This document shows positions 8,148 through 15,924 of a stretch of 50,641 nt of DNA, in pieces. The notes below the pieces were generated by a model. The model was not told where the DNA came from. It saw only the letters and a list, made by a program, of their open reading frames with translations, and made no database searches. A program made the position numbers and the translations under genes. The DNA lies in the NCBI RefSeq assembly GCF_024357955.1, contig NZ_JANEYT010000034.1, forward strand, positions 1 to 50,641, written 5' to 3'. Within the stretch, counting starts at the first letter, position 1; each line of letters opens with the position of its first letter. Origin of the DNA: Photobacterium pectinilyticum. GTDB taxonomy: Bacteria; Pseudomonadota; Gammaproteobacteria; Enterobacterales; Vibrionaceae.

Positions 8148-8591
8148 CTATTTGGTGCTGATGACATAGGTGAGGATCTCGACGATTTGTTCTGGCGTTT
8201 TAGCCCAAGCCATTGCAGCGGCGTCGACTTCTTTTAATGGGTGGATAATTTCTTCGCTATGTAAGGTGATATAAGATTTACCTAGCGCTGCGCAGTAGCC
8301 GGCATCAAAAGCCGCGTTCCATTGCTTGTATTTGTCGCCAAATCTAATGACTGCAATATCGCATTGTTCAATCATCAGCTTTGTTCGTATCGCATTAACT
8401 TTAGACGACTTGTGATCGCGCCAAAAGCTGTCTGTTTCTTTGCCTAAAACATCACCTGCTGCGTCACTCGCATCATGATCTGTCACAGCGGAGGTAAATG
8501 TCACAGGAAGGTTTTGGGCTTGGGCTCCGGCTATTATTTTCTCTCGCCAGTCGGTATGTATTTCACCTGATAAATATACGGTGTATTTCAT
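8148..8591 (-). CDS. YtoQ family protein
   Basis: 147 residues matching the Bacillus YtoQ family as I recall it: YLSGEIHTDWR at the N-terminus, FGDKYKQWNAAFDAGY in the middle, IIHPLKEVD towards the end. The fold is thought to resemble nucleoside 2-deoxyribosyltransferases, but the activity is unknown. No signal peptide. Transcribed alone; the 170 bp between it and the tRNA operon contain GC-rich sequence with no gene. Confidence 0.85.
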   Translation of the reverse strand: MKYTVYLSGEIHTDWREKIIAGAQAQNLPVTFTSAVTDHDASDAAGDVLGKETDSFWRDHKSSKVNAIRTKLMIEQCDIAVIRFGDKYKQWNAAFDAGYCAALGKSYITLHSEEIIHPLKEVDAAAMAWAKTPEQIVEILTYVISTK

Positions 8592-8756
8592 ATTGTTGTC
8601 CCTAAATCAGTAGCGTTCAGTGGTTAATTAATAACTGTTAATAACACCACCTGTGGGCCGTAGACAAGCCAATAGTAATGTCTTCGCATTTCTTTATGAA
8701 TCACTTCCTGATTATTAAATATCATTACATTATCCTCGGCTTTCGAAGGTTGAAGG

Positions 8757-9665
8757 CTAGTTTGTAGGATTACTGTGAGGGGAATTGGCGATCTCTTCAC
8801 TTACCCATTGCAATAGCTGTTTGATTGCCCGCGATAGCACTTGGTTCTGGCGCACAATATAGCCCAAGCTGGTGGTTGGGAAATTAGGAAGTGGGGTGAT
8901 GGCACTTTTCAGGTTGAGTTTTGGGTGGAGCGAAAACGCTGGCACGATGGCAATACCAAACCCCGCTTCGGCCCAGTCAATTTGGGCATCGACACTGCCG
9001 ACTTCCATTACCCGGTATTTAGGTAAGTGAAGGCTAGGCAAAGCGAGATCAATCAGATCACGGGTACGGGTATCGTGACCCAATAGGATCAGTGTCGGTT
9101 CTTCTTCCGAACCGGTGATCTTTTCATCCAGTGCCTGCTGCTGCCAATCACTCAAACCATTACCCAGTGCGCACCAGCGAATTTGACGCAGTTCGGTAAA
9201 GTGTAGTGGCTGGCTTTCTTTTTGGGCTATCACGAAGCCTAAATCTGCTTTGGCACTTTTGACCAGCTCGGCCGCTTGGGTTGAGGTGGTGTTGAACAGA
9301 GAGAGATCGATGCCCGGGAACTCATGCTTGAATGACTGGAAGGGTTTAATCAGTAGCAAGCGAGAGATAATGTCACTGGCTGCAATAGAAAGAGTACCTT
9401 GGGATAGATCGTTAATCGCATTGAGGTCTGACTGGCATACCTGCAGTTCTTGCAATGTTGACTGCGCACTTTGCAATAAGCGCTCTCCAGCTTGGGTCAG
9501 GCGGAACGGATTACGCTCAACCAGCTTGACCCGGGTAGTCTTCTCCAACTGCTTGATATGCAAGCTTACATTGGGTTGGGTCATGTGCAGCTCTGACGCC
9601 GTTTTACCAAAATGCTCTAATTGAGCCAGAGTGACAAAGGTATTCAGCCAGTTGAGATCTAACAT
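8757..9665 (-). CDS. LysR-family transcriptional regulator
   Basis: 302 residues. Residues 1-65 are a winged helix-turn-helix (FGKTASELHMTQPNVSLHIKQLEKTTRVKLVER), and about 90-290 a LysR substrate-binding domain. It lies divergent to the adenylosuccinate synthetase paralogue with 161 bp between, the usual arrangement for a LysR protein that controls its neighbour and itself. The effector is unknown; a purine or a related metabolite would fit, as inference only. Confidence 0.93.
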   Translation of the reverse strand: MLDLNWLNTFVTLAQLEHFGKTASELHMTQPNVSLHIKQLEKTTRVKLVERNPFRLTQAGERLLQSAQSTLQELQVCQSDLNAINDLSQGTLSIAASDIISRLLLIKPFQSFKHEFPGIDLSLFNTTSTQAAELVKSAKADLGFVIAQKESQPLHFTELRQIRWCALGNGLSDWQQQALDEKITGSEEEPTLILLGHDTRTRDLIDLALPSLHLPKYRVMEVGSVDAQIDWAEAGFGIAIVPAFSLHPKLNLKSAITPLPNFPTTSLGYIVRQNQVLSRAIKQLLQWVSEEIANSPHSNPTN

Positions 9666-9742
9666 AAAGGCTCGCTTATTGAACCGCTAACGATGAGTGT
9701 GTTTATTCTACGCCCTTTGTCACAAATTCCCATATGAAATCC

Positions 9743-9757
9743 TTATCGGAGTTATAA
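9743..9757. promoter_or_regulatory. Possible LysR operator between lysR and purA paralogue
   Basis: TTAT-N7-ATAA inverted repeat in the divergent intergenic region, about 70 bp before the purA start. It has the dyad form typical of LysR sites (T-N11-A type). Only one such dyad was seen by eye. Confidence 0.3.
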
Positions 9758-9826
9758 CGATTATTAATTTTTCTTATTGGCCGAGTCGCCTTAGCATAAT
9801 CTCATCATTGTTTGGGAGAGTTAATT

Positions 9827-11083
9827 ATGTCGTCTATCGTTGTTGTTGGTGCTAACTGGGGTGATGAAGGTAAGGGCCGAATCGTTGATTTCCTTGCTGA
9901 ACAAGCCTCTGCGAGTATTCGTTTCCAAGGTGGTAACAATGCTGGCCACACTGTGGTTAATGATTTGGGAACATTCAAACTGCACCAGCTACCAAGCGGC
10001 GTATTTAACCCTGACTGTCTTGCGGTGCTAGGCCCTGGTATGGTGATCAGCCCTGAGCCTCTTACTACCGAGTTAGCAGAAGTTGCAGCTGCAGGGGTTA
10101 ACGTTAACCTTTGTATCTCTGATCGAGCTACCTTGTGTCTTCCACTCCACGCTCTTGAAGATACCCTAGAAGAAGTGCGCTTGGGTGATGCAGCCTACGG
10201 TTCAACCCGTCAGGGCATAGCACCTGCTTACGGCGACCGCGTTATGAAAAAAGGTATTCTGGTTGGTTGGTTAAAGCAGCCTGAAGTATTGTGTGAGCGT
10301 ATTCAGTTCTGGATGGACTGGAAACTGCCACAGCTTAAAGCCCTATACCCAAGCTTCGAGTTTAGCCAAACAGCACAAGAGATGACTGAGTGGTTGCTAG
10401 AAGTGTCGGCGCCATGGCGTGATGCGATTTGCAATGTGACCTTACCGCTTAAAGCACTGCAGGCTGAAGATAAGAACCTACTATTCGAAGCACAGTTGGG
10501 TGCTGGCCGTGACTTGACGTACGGTGAATACCCATGGACAACATCTTCTAATGTTGTGTCAATGTATGCGGGTATTGGTAGTGGTTTGCCAGCCCTTCGT
10601 CCTGAGCGAGTGATTGCTGTTGCTAAAGCGTTCAGTTCATCAGTGGGTACAGGCACGCTGATCACCGCGATGGAAGAGCAAGATGCTTTCCGTGAAGCCG
10701 CGGGTGAGTTCGGTGCGACAACGGGTCGTCCACGTGACATGGGTTACTTTGATGCGGTAGCGACCAAAAACGGTGTTGAGCTTCAGGCGGCGACTGAAAT
10801 CGCCCTGACGAAGGTGGACTGCCTAAGTGGCCTTAGCGACCTGAAAATTTGCGTCGCTTACGATGGCGATCATAGCGAAAACCCAATTTGGCCTCAAACC
10901 GCGTCTCTAGCGCCTGTTTATGAGAAAATGGAAGGCTGGAGCGAAGACATCACTGGTTGCCGCAAGTTTGAAGAGTTGCCAAAAGCGGCACAAAATTACG
11001 TACTGCGTATCGAAGAGCTAATGGGTGTACCGGTGAAAATGGTATCTGTCGGCCCTGGTCGCGAACAGATGATCATGCGCTAA
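9827..11083 (+). CDS. Adenylosuccinate synthetase paralogue (divergent PurA)
   Basis: 418 residues, with the PurA frame throughout: NWGDEGKGR near 10 (catalytic Asp kept), GGNNAGHTV near 36 (catalytic His kept), TSSNVV, EFGATTGRPRDMG, LTKVDCLSGL and GPGREQMIMR at the C-terminus. The normal enzyme joins IMP and aspartate using GTP. Compared with E. coli PurA from memory, the GTTGRG motif is GSTRQG, and FEGAQGTLLD is FEAQLGAGRD, which puts Leu at the catalytic Gln224. It is next to a LysR gene rather than the usual purA neighbours, so it is probably a second, specialised copy. The ATG at 9827 follows GGGAGAG; an upstream TTG lies within that site. Confidence 0.85.
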   Translation: MSSIVVVGANWGDEGKGRIVDFLAEQASASIRFQGGNNAGHTVVNDLGTFKLHQLPSGVFNPDCLAVLGPGMVISPEPLTTELAEVAAAGVNVNLCISDRATLCLPLHALEDTLEEVRLGDAAYGSTRQGIAPAYGDRVMKKGILVGWLKQPEVLCERIQFWMDWKLPQLKALYPSFEFSQTAQEMTEWLLEVSAPWRDAICNVTLPLKALQAEDKNLLFEAQLGAGRDLTYGEYPWTTSSNVVSMYAGIGSGLPALRPERVIAVAKAFSSSVGTGTLITAMEEQDAFREAAGEFGATTGRPRDMGYFDAVATKNGVELQAATEIALTKVDCLSGLSDLKICVAYDGDHSENPIWPQTASLAPVYEKMEGWSEDITGCRKFEELPKAAQNYVLRIEELMGVPVKMVSVGPGREQMIMR

Positions 11084-11110
11084 TACAGCTCTGATACTCT
11101 ATTTATACTG

Positions 11111-11142
11111 AAAAGCCAGCACCGAGAGGTGTTGGCTTTTTG
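11111..11142 (+). terminator. Terminator after the purA paralogue
   Basis: AAAAGCCAGCACC, GAGA loop, GGTGTTGGCTTTTT; strong stem with A and T runs, able to act for both the purA paralogue and the convergent uspE-like gene. Confidence 0.88.
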
Positions 11143-11169
11143 CTATTTGTTTGTTGTGCTCTATCAGTA

Positions 11170-12099
11170 TTACACTGGTGATTTGAAGGAGTCAGGCTTG
11201 AGGGTTAAGACAGAGCAACTAAGCTGGTTGATCATAGATTCTGCGGTGTTGCCCATGAGGAAGCCAGCGATACCAGTACGTGAGAGTGAGCCCAGAATGA
11301 CGACATCGACGCCTTTAGCTGAGGCATAGAGCGGTAGTACTTCCCTCGCTTCCCCCTCGACAATTTCTATTTTGGTATTAACAACGCTATTTTGGTGCGG
11401 TGCTAACAAAGATTTCAGGCGCTCGATCCTCTCTGCTTTCATTTTTTGCGAGAGTTGCTCAATATCGTTATCATCATAGCCACTCCATTTTCTCAGGTAG
11501 CCTTCGGAGTCAAGTCGCCATGCATGGCATAGCGTTAAGTCTGCACCAGTTATTTCGCAATATTCCAACGCTAGCTCAATGAGTTTGGTATTAAAACCCT
11601 GATATTCAATATTGCTAAGATCAATGGCTGCTACAACGTGATCAATCGGTTTGGAATAAGAGCTGATAGACCAGATAGGTACTTCCGATTTACGGATGAT
11701 GCTTAAGGTATTTCGTCCACGTTGACAGGCTAACTTCTTGTCATCTCTTGTGGAATCAATAACCACCATGCTGGCTTGTGATGCTTTGGCTTCTTTAATT
11801 ATTTCTATGTGTGGGATGCCGATACGAACAAGGGTGTTGAAGGTAATGTTGGGGTATTGAGCGTTGAGTACTTCAACATGATGATTAAGCTGTTTATGGT
11901 AAAAATTTTTCGCTTCATCAATGATATTGACGGCAGTATCTGAATGCTCAGCCACCTCTTTTAATTCACATAATTCTTCAATAACAGCTAATAGGGTAAC
12001 TTGTGCAGAGCATTGATTAGCAAATCCAAATGCCTGATGAAAGGAATCATTGAGAGGTTGCTCAGGAGCAATGGTAACCAATAGTCGATTGAGTTTCAT
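11170..12099 (-). CDS. UspE-like tandem universal stress protein
   Basis: 309 residues made of two universal-stress domains (about 1-145 and 160-300). The second ends with the nucleotide-binding pattern VVILGSLSRTGIAGFLMGNTAE, matching G-x2-G-x9-G(S/T). E. coli UspE has the same tandem form and acts in stress survival, adhesion and motility. Start ATG preceded by AAGGAGG. Transcribed alone. It is the first of two Usp genes in the window. Confidence 0.88.
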   Translation of the reverse strand: MKLNRLLVTIAPEQPLNDSFHQAFGFANQCSAQVTLLAVIEELCELKEVAEHSDTAVNIIDEAKNFYHKQLNHHVEVLNAQYPNITFNTLVRIGIPHIEIIKEAKASQASMVVIDSTRDDKKLACQRGRNTLSIIRKSEVPIWSISSYSKPIDHVVAAIDLSNIEYQGFNTKLIELALEYCEITGADLTLCHAWRLDSEGYLRKWSGYDDNDIEQLSQKMKAERIERLKSLLAPHQNSVVNTKIEIVEGEAREVLPLYASAKGVDVVILGSLSRTGIAGFLMGNTAESMINQLSCSVLTLKPDSFKSPV

Positions 12100-12268
12100 A
12101 CGGCCTCCTTAAACACACATAACACACATGGCTTTTAGTTTCAGTGTATATCGGTTGCTTTTCGATTGCCTGCGTGGTTCATGTTTGTTAACAGAAAAGC
12201 GCATTTACAAGGCAGAATATGAGGTGTGGATCGGATTATGGCTTCTAGTCACTTTTATTTGACGTCAG

Positions 12269-12288
12269 AGGCCACCAAGCGGTGGCCT
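12269..12288 (-). terminator. Hairpin downstream of the ydcH-like gene
   Basis: AGGCCACC-AAGC-GGTGGCCT, a GC-rich stem 15 bp past the stop codon. Few T residues follow, so termination strength is uncertain. Confidence 0.5.
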
Positions 12289-12302
12289 AAAGTGTTTCAG
12301 AG

Positions 12303-12545
12303 TTAACTTCCGTTAAGCAAACGGCGGTGAAGCGAGTCCTTTAATTCAGCCCTCTGGTGCTTGAGTTGAAGCATGGCATCATCTTCAATCGGGGAGCCTC
12401 TGAGTTCAAGCACTCGGATTTCTTTATCTAACTGATTATATTGTTTGGCATCCTGGGCAAATGCCTCGTTGTTTGCGGATAAAGCGGTGATTTTATCTTT
12501 GTATTGCGGGAATTCATGAAGCAGAGAGTGATCTTCTCCTAACAT
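12303..12545 (-). CDS. YdcH-like DUF465 protein
   Basis: 80 residues, all-helical and charged, with the YdcH/DUF465 signature: an N-terminal HSLLHEFPQYKDKI, a central YNQLDKEIRVLE and a C-terminal LKHQRAELKDSL. The family forms small coiled coils; its role is unknown. AGGAGG precedes the ATG. Single gene with a hairpin after it. Confidence 0.85.
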   Translation of the reverse strand: MLGEDHSLLHEFPQYKDKITALSANNEAFAQDAKQYNQLDKEIRVLELRGSPIEDDAMLQLKHQRAELKDSLHRRLLNGS

Positions 12546-12557
12546 ACGACCTCCTAA

Positions 12558-12758
12558 AGCAACCTGAAAAATAATGTATCTCTGGCCAATTTCACCTACA
12601 AGGATAGCAGCTTTGATTATAGTGACCTGACTTCCTTCTTAAAAATTGAGAAAAGTGTGATTAAGTTTCATGATTTTGCGCTTTCACCGCAACCTTGGCT
12701 TTCTTTAGAAGGTGGTAGTGAGTTTGATATCAGTTTTGCTGTGGCGATTGTGATTTAA
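12558..12758 (+). pseudogene. Possible 3' end of a lost gene (66 open codons, no start)
   Basis: Frame open from just after a TAA at 12555 to a TAA at 12758, with no ATG. The translation has protein-like patches (SSFDYSDLTSFLKIEKSVIK; LSLEGGSEFDISFAVAIVI). A GC-rich hairpin begins right after the stop. I recognise no family, and 66 open codons can arise by chance. Confidence 0.25.
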
Positions 12759-12759
12759 T

Positions 12760-12780
12760 TAGGCCCCCAGAGGGGGCCTA
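12760..12780 (-). terminator. Hairpin downstream of qnr
   Basis: TAGGCCCCC-AGA-GGGGGCCTA, a nine-pair GC-rich stem four bases beyond the qnr stop. Poor in T afterwards. Confidence 0.6.
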
Positions 12781-12784
12781 GTGA

Positions 12785-13435
12785 TTAACCCGCCGTCACA
12801 ATCAGGCCCAACGGTTCGAGTAGCTGCTCTTGCTGCCAATCGCAGATCATGACACCTTTGAGGCTAACCCTTCTTGGGTCAAGCCCGGTTAAATCGACAT
12901 GGCAGAGATTGCACTCTTCTATCACAAACTGTCCCCAGCTATCAGGTGAGAATTCACCTCGGCTGAGATCAGAACCTTTGAATGACGCTCCCGTCAAGCT
13001 AGCCCCAGTCCAGCGGTTTTCGAACAACTCACACTGCTCCAGTCGCTGGTCTTCCAAATTGGCAAAGGCTAAATTGCTTGCCGAAATATAGGCTGAGCAA
13101 AAGTAGTTATTTTGAGTCAGGTAGTTGGCAAAGCTAGCTAGGGAAAAGTTAGCCCCTTTTAAATTGCAGGCACGTATTTCGATGCCAAAACATTGTGCGC
13201 CTCGGAAGTTTGCCATGCTGAGGTTACAGTCTTTGAAGCTGGCCTCTTTGAGTTTGGTATATTCAAAACGGCACCCTTCGACGTCACCACGCTCGATAAA
13301 TTGGCAGTTGATGAACGCGGATTCGTTCAAATTGGCTCGGTTGAAGTTACAACGAATGAAGGTGCAGTTTTCGAAGTGGGTATATTCAAAGTCTTGCTCT
13401 GAAAAATCATGGTCGATGTAGGTTTGGTCTTTCAT
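12785..13435 (-). CDS. qnr: Qnr-type pentapeptide repeat protein
   Basis: 216 residues, the usual Qnr length. A right-handed quadrilateral beta-helix is predicted from repeating A(D/N)LXX-type units across most of the chain (FENCTFIRCNFNRANL, DCNLSMANFRGAQCFG). Blocks typical of Qnr are plain: GAQCFGIEIR, YFCSAYIS, GASFKGSDLSRG, GLDPRRV, WQQEQLLEPLG. Qnr proteins bind DNA gyrase and topoisomerase IV and lower quinolone susceptibility; chromosomal copies are frequent in Vibrionaceae and are held to be the source of plasmid qnr genes. No LexA box (CTGT-N8-ACAG) was seen upstream, unlike qnrB. No mobile DNA adjoins it, so it looks native. Confidence 0.92.
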   Translation of the reverse strand: MKDQTYIDHDFSEQDFEYTHFENCTFIRCNFNRANLNESAFINCQFIERGDVEGCRFEYTKLKEASFKDCNLSMANFRGAQCFGIEIRACNLKGANFSLASFANYLTQNNYFCSAYISASNLAFANLEDQRLEQCELFENRWTGASLTGASFKGSDLSRGEFSPDSWGQFVIEECNLCHVDLTGLDPRRVSLKGVMICDWQQEQLLEPLGLIVTAG

Positions 13436-13508
13436 TGGAAACTGCCAGTATGAGTTATCTTTATGTAGGCAGGGTAACTGTAATTAAGGTAAAAATACCA
13501 GAGGTTTA

Positions 13509-13534
13509 TGCCGCTCACTTTAAGTAAGCGGCAT
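13509..13534 (-). terminator. Hairpin downstream of the phosphoesterase gene
   Basis: TGCCGCT...AGCGGCA stem with an inner CACTT/AAGTA extension, 30 bp past the phosphoesterase stop on the minus strand. Confidence 0.55.
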
Positions 13535-13563
13535 TCAATGTCAAAGGACTTTATCGTATTGAC

Positions 13564-15609
13564 TTAAAACTGCTTATTGCCTGCCAAATCTTCAACATAG
13601 CCCGTGGTGAGATCAACAAAGAAGTGATCTGCGGGTTTGGCTTTGCCTAGTTGATGATAAATGCGAGCAAATGATGCAAAACGAGTCCGAAGCAGTAACA
13701 AGTCAATTTGATCTTTTTGTACGCTGCCACCACTGGCTGGGTTTTGATTAATGTAGTCGGTGTCCCAATCAATGTTTTCCAGATCGCCATCTGCATCGTT
13801 GTGCTTGAACATTTCCATTGCAACCCGGATTGGTACAAGCAGTTGGTAATTCAGATCTTGTAGTGCTAGCTCGTCACCGTTGCGCTGATACAAAGTGGCA
13901 AGGCACAATTGTTTAAAGCTCACGGCCATCATTTGATCACGATTCATCAGGAAAGTGCTGCAGTGACCGTCTACCATGGCCAGAGCGTCAATAGCTTTAT
14001 CTTCAAGTCCCCACTCGGCAAAAATAGTCAATATGTCGCTATTGTTTGCCTCGATTGTCATTGCTTCTATCAAAGCCAATGTTTGTTGGTTATCGAGTGT
14101 TCCCTCATAACATGACAACATCATTAGCCAGTAGAGTGGTGTGGCCGCCTCAAAAAGTGCCGTAATATCCCCTCCCCAGCCATTTTTTAGTCGCATGTGC
14201 ATTAGTACATCCAAATGGCGGAACATGAAATCACGGTAGTCAGTGGCTTCCAACATGGTTTCCCACTGTACATCTGCACCAACCCATTCGCGATGTTCTT
14301 TTTCAAGCTGGTAATAAGGGAATAGAGCATCGAAGTCGCGCACATCCTGTAAGGTCTTGGTCTCTATCTCGAACAATGTTGGTGAATGACAGGTGACGAC
14401 TTTGTACGATGGTGTGTAGGCTGCCAGAGACGGTGCTTGAATATTAATGAGGGTACCGTTTTCGCCTTGATGAACAGCGGTATCATTAACATGAATATGG
14501 CCGCCAAACTGCATCTTTACACCGGCGTTAATGACCTGCTCAGCAGTATCGCTTGAAGGTACGCGGGTGTTGTTGTAAGAGCCGTCATTGAATACATAGT
14601 AAAAGTCGTTTGCGCTCGAGTTGAGGTACTCGGTTGCTGGGTAATGGCTAAATACAATCAGCGTTTTGCCTTCAGCTTCAGCACGTGCCGTTACATTGGC
14701 TAGCCAATCCATTACCTGGGGCTTGTACTTCTTGCCTTCTTCCCAGCCGATAGAGGCGTGGCTCCAGCTGGTACCGTCGTCGTTAGGCAGGTAGATATTC
14801 ATGTCGACAGAGACAATCCATAGGCCTTCAACTGGCTCGGCCAGGTAGGTGGCATCTGGACACCAGAACGTATTACCACCGTCTTCCTTGCTGATCATAA
14901 GACCGCGATCTTCAAACTTATCGCTGCCCCAGGGGGTTTCGTAGCTGACATAGCTTGGTTTATTCTGAAAACCGTATTGCCCCAATGCGTCAAACATTTC
15001 CTGATAGCCCGTAGCCCACATTCCTTTCGTAATGTGTTGGCCAATCAGTACATTATTTGGCGTGAAGTTGCGGTCCTCATCACTGGTTACCGCGATGCTG
15101 GCCCCGGTGTGATGCAAGAAGTTCTTTGTTTGGTGGGCACCATATGGCCGAACAGGATCATGGTTGCCATTAGTCAAAAAGAATTCAAAACCGTACTTTT
15201 CAATATATGGTTCTACAACACGGTTAAACCCTTTTAAGGTGTCGACTTGGCCATCATCAGAGAAGTCGCCTAGTAAACAGATATATTTAATACCTTGTTG
15301 GCCTAACTCTTCAAGTGCCTCAATAAAGGCAAAGTAGTTTTCGTTGAACATACGAGTAGATTCGCACGAGTCCTGCATGCTTCGTATTGTTACTTCGCTG
15401 TTGAATTTTGAAAATTCGTAATGACCAAATACATCATGGAAATGAACATCTGCAAGCATTGCGACTTTCACTCCGGCGATACTGGTTTTCTCTTCTGAGG
15501 AGCTACTGCTATTACATGCTGTTAGGATTGATGTCGAAGCTGCAACTGTGCCAACTTTAGCCATTCCGCCCATAAAAGATCGGCGGGAAACATTTTTTTT
15601 ACTAAACAT
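13564..15609 (-). CDS. Tat-exported lipoprotein metallophosphoesterase
   Basis: 681 residues. The N-terminus combines a twin-arginine motif (SRRSFMGG) with a lipobox (LTAC near 32), predicting a folded protein anchored to a membrane at the cell envelope. The calcineurin-like metal site is complete: ADVHFHD near 53, LLGDFSDDG near 115, NGNHDP near 150, SHYPA near 320 and GGHIHVND near 358. The C-terminal 250 residues have no motif that I recognise. The substrate is unknown. A Ser-rich linker follows the lipobox. It is divergent to the TraF_2 protein. Confidence 0.88.
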   Translation of the reverse strand: MFSKKNVSRRSFMGGMAKVGTVAASTSILTACNSSSSSEEKTSIAGVKVAMLADVHFHDVFGHYEFSKFNSEVTIRSMQDSCESTRMFNENYFAFIEALEELGQQGIKYICLLGDFSDDGQVDTLKGFNRVVEPYIEKYGFEFFLTNGNHDPVRPYGAHQTKNFLHHTGASIAVTSDEDRNFTPNNVLIGQHITKGMWATGYQEMFDALGQYGFQNKPSYVSYETPWGSDKFEDRGLMISKEDGGNTFWCPDATYLAEPVEGLWIVSVDMNIYLPNDDGTSWSHASIGWEEGKKYKPQVMDWLANVTARAEAEGKTLIVFSHYPATEYLNSSANDFYYVFNDGSYNNTRVPSSDTAEQVINAGVKMQFGGHIHVNDTAVHQGENGTLINIQAPSLAAYTPSYKVVTCHSPTLFEIETKTLQDVRDFDALFPYYQLEKEHREWVGADVQWETMLEATDYRDFMFRHLDVLMHMRLKNGWGGDITALFEAATPLYWLMMLSCYEGTLDNQQTLALIEAMTIEANNSDILTIFAEWGLEDKAIDALAMVDGHCSTFLMNRDQMMAVSFKQLCLATLYQRNGDELALQDLNYQLLVPIRVAMEMFKHNDADGDLENIDWDTDYINQNPASGGSVQKDQIDLLLLRTRFASFARIYHQLGKAKPADHFFVDLTTGYVEDLAGNKQF

Positions 15610-15924
15610 TTTTTATTCTCGTTTTTAAAAAAGTATAAAATATTTATCTTCTGTTTCAGAATTGATTCATATTTATTTCATTTTTTTTAACTGGCTAGGT
15701 ATAGGCGGCTTTTATGATTGCGATCAATAAATAGGGGGTTGTTTCATCTCGTTGCTTATCAAGCGTGCCCTCTAGGCGATTAGGAAGCCGAATTTTGAAG
15801 GCTTTCGTTACCCCCATCACTCTTTATCAACTTGAAACAAAAATGTGACTAGCTCAGTGTTCACAGCCATGTTTTAATTGCACAATATTCAAAAGAAATA
15901 TGATAATAGACTTCAGGGACTAAC
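15610..15924. other. Divergent intergenic region
   Basis: 315 bp, AT-rich on the left, without a convincing small gene. It must carry promoters for the phosphoesterase (-) and the TraF_2 protein (+). No CRP site of correct spacing was found. Confidence 0.6.
15878..15907 (+). promoter_or_regulatory. Likely promoter of the TraF_2-type gene
   Basis: TTGCAC at 15878-15883, 18 bp, GATAAT at 15902-15907, then a CAGGGA ribosome site before ATG 15925. The leader would be very short. Confidence 0.45.

Noticed and set aside
12546..12784. Extra Qnr-like or pentapeptide coding on the plus strand
   Set aside because: The open frame lacks the A(D/N)LXX pattern; only a possible remnant is reported.
15844..15866. 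TGTGA ... TCACA before the TraF_2-type gene as a CRP site
   Set aside because: The half sites are 12 bp apart rather than 6, so it does not fit CRP.
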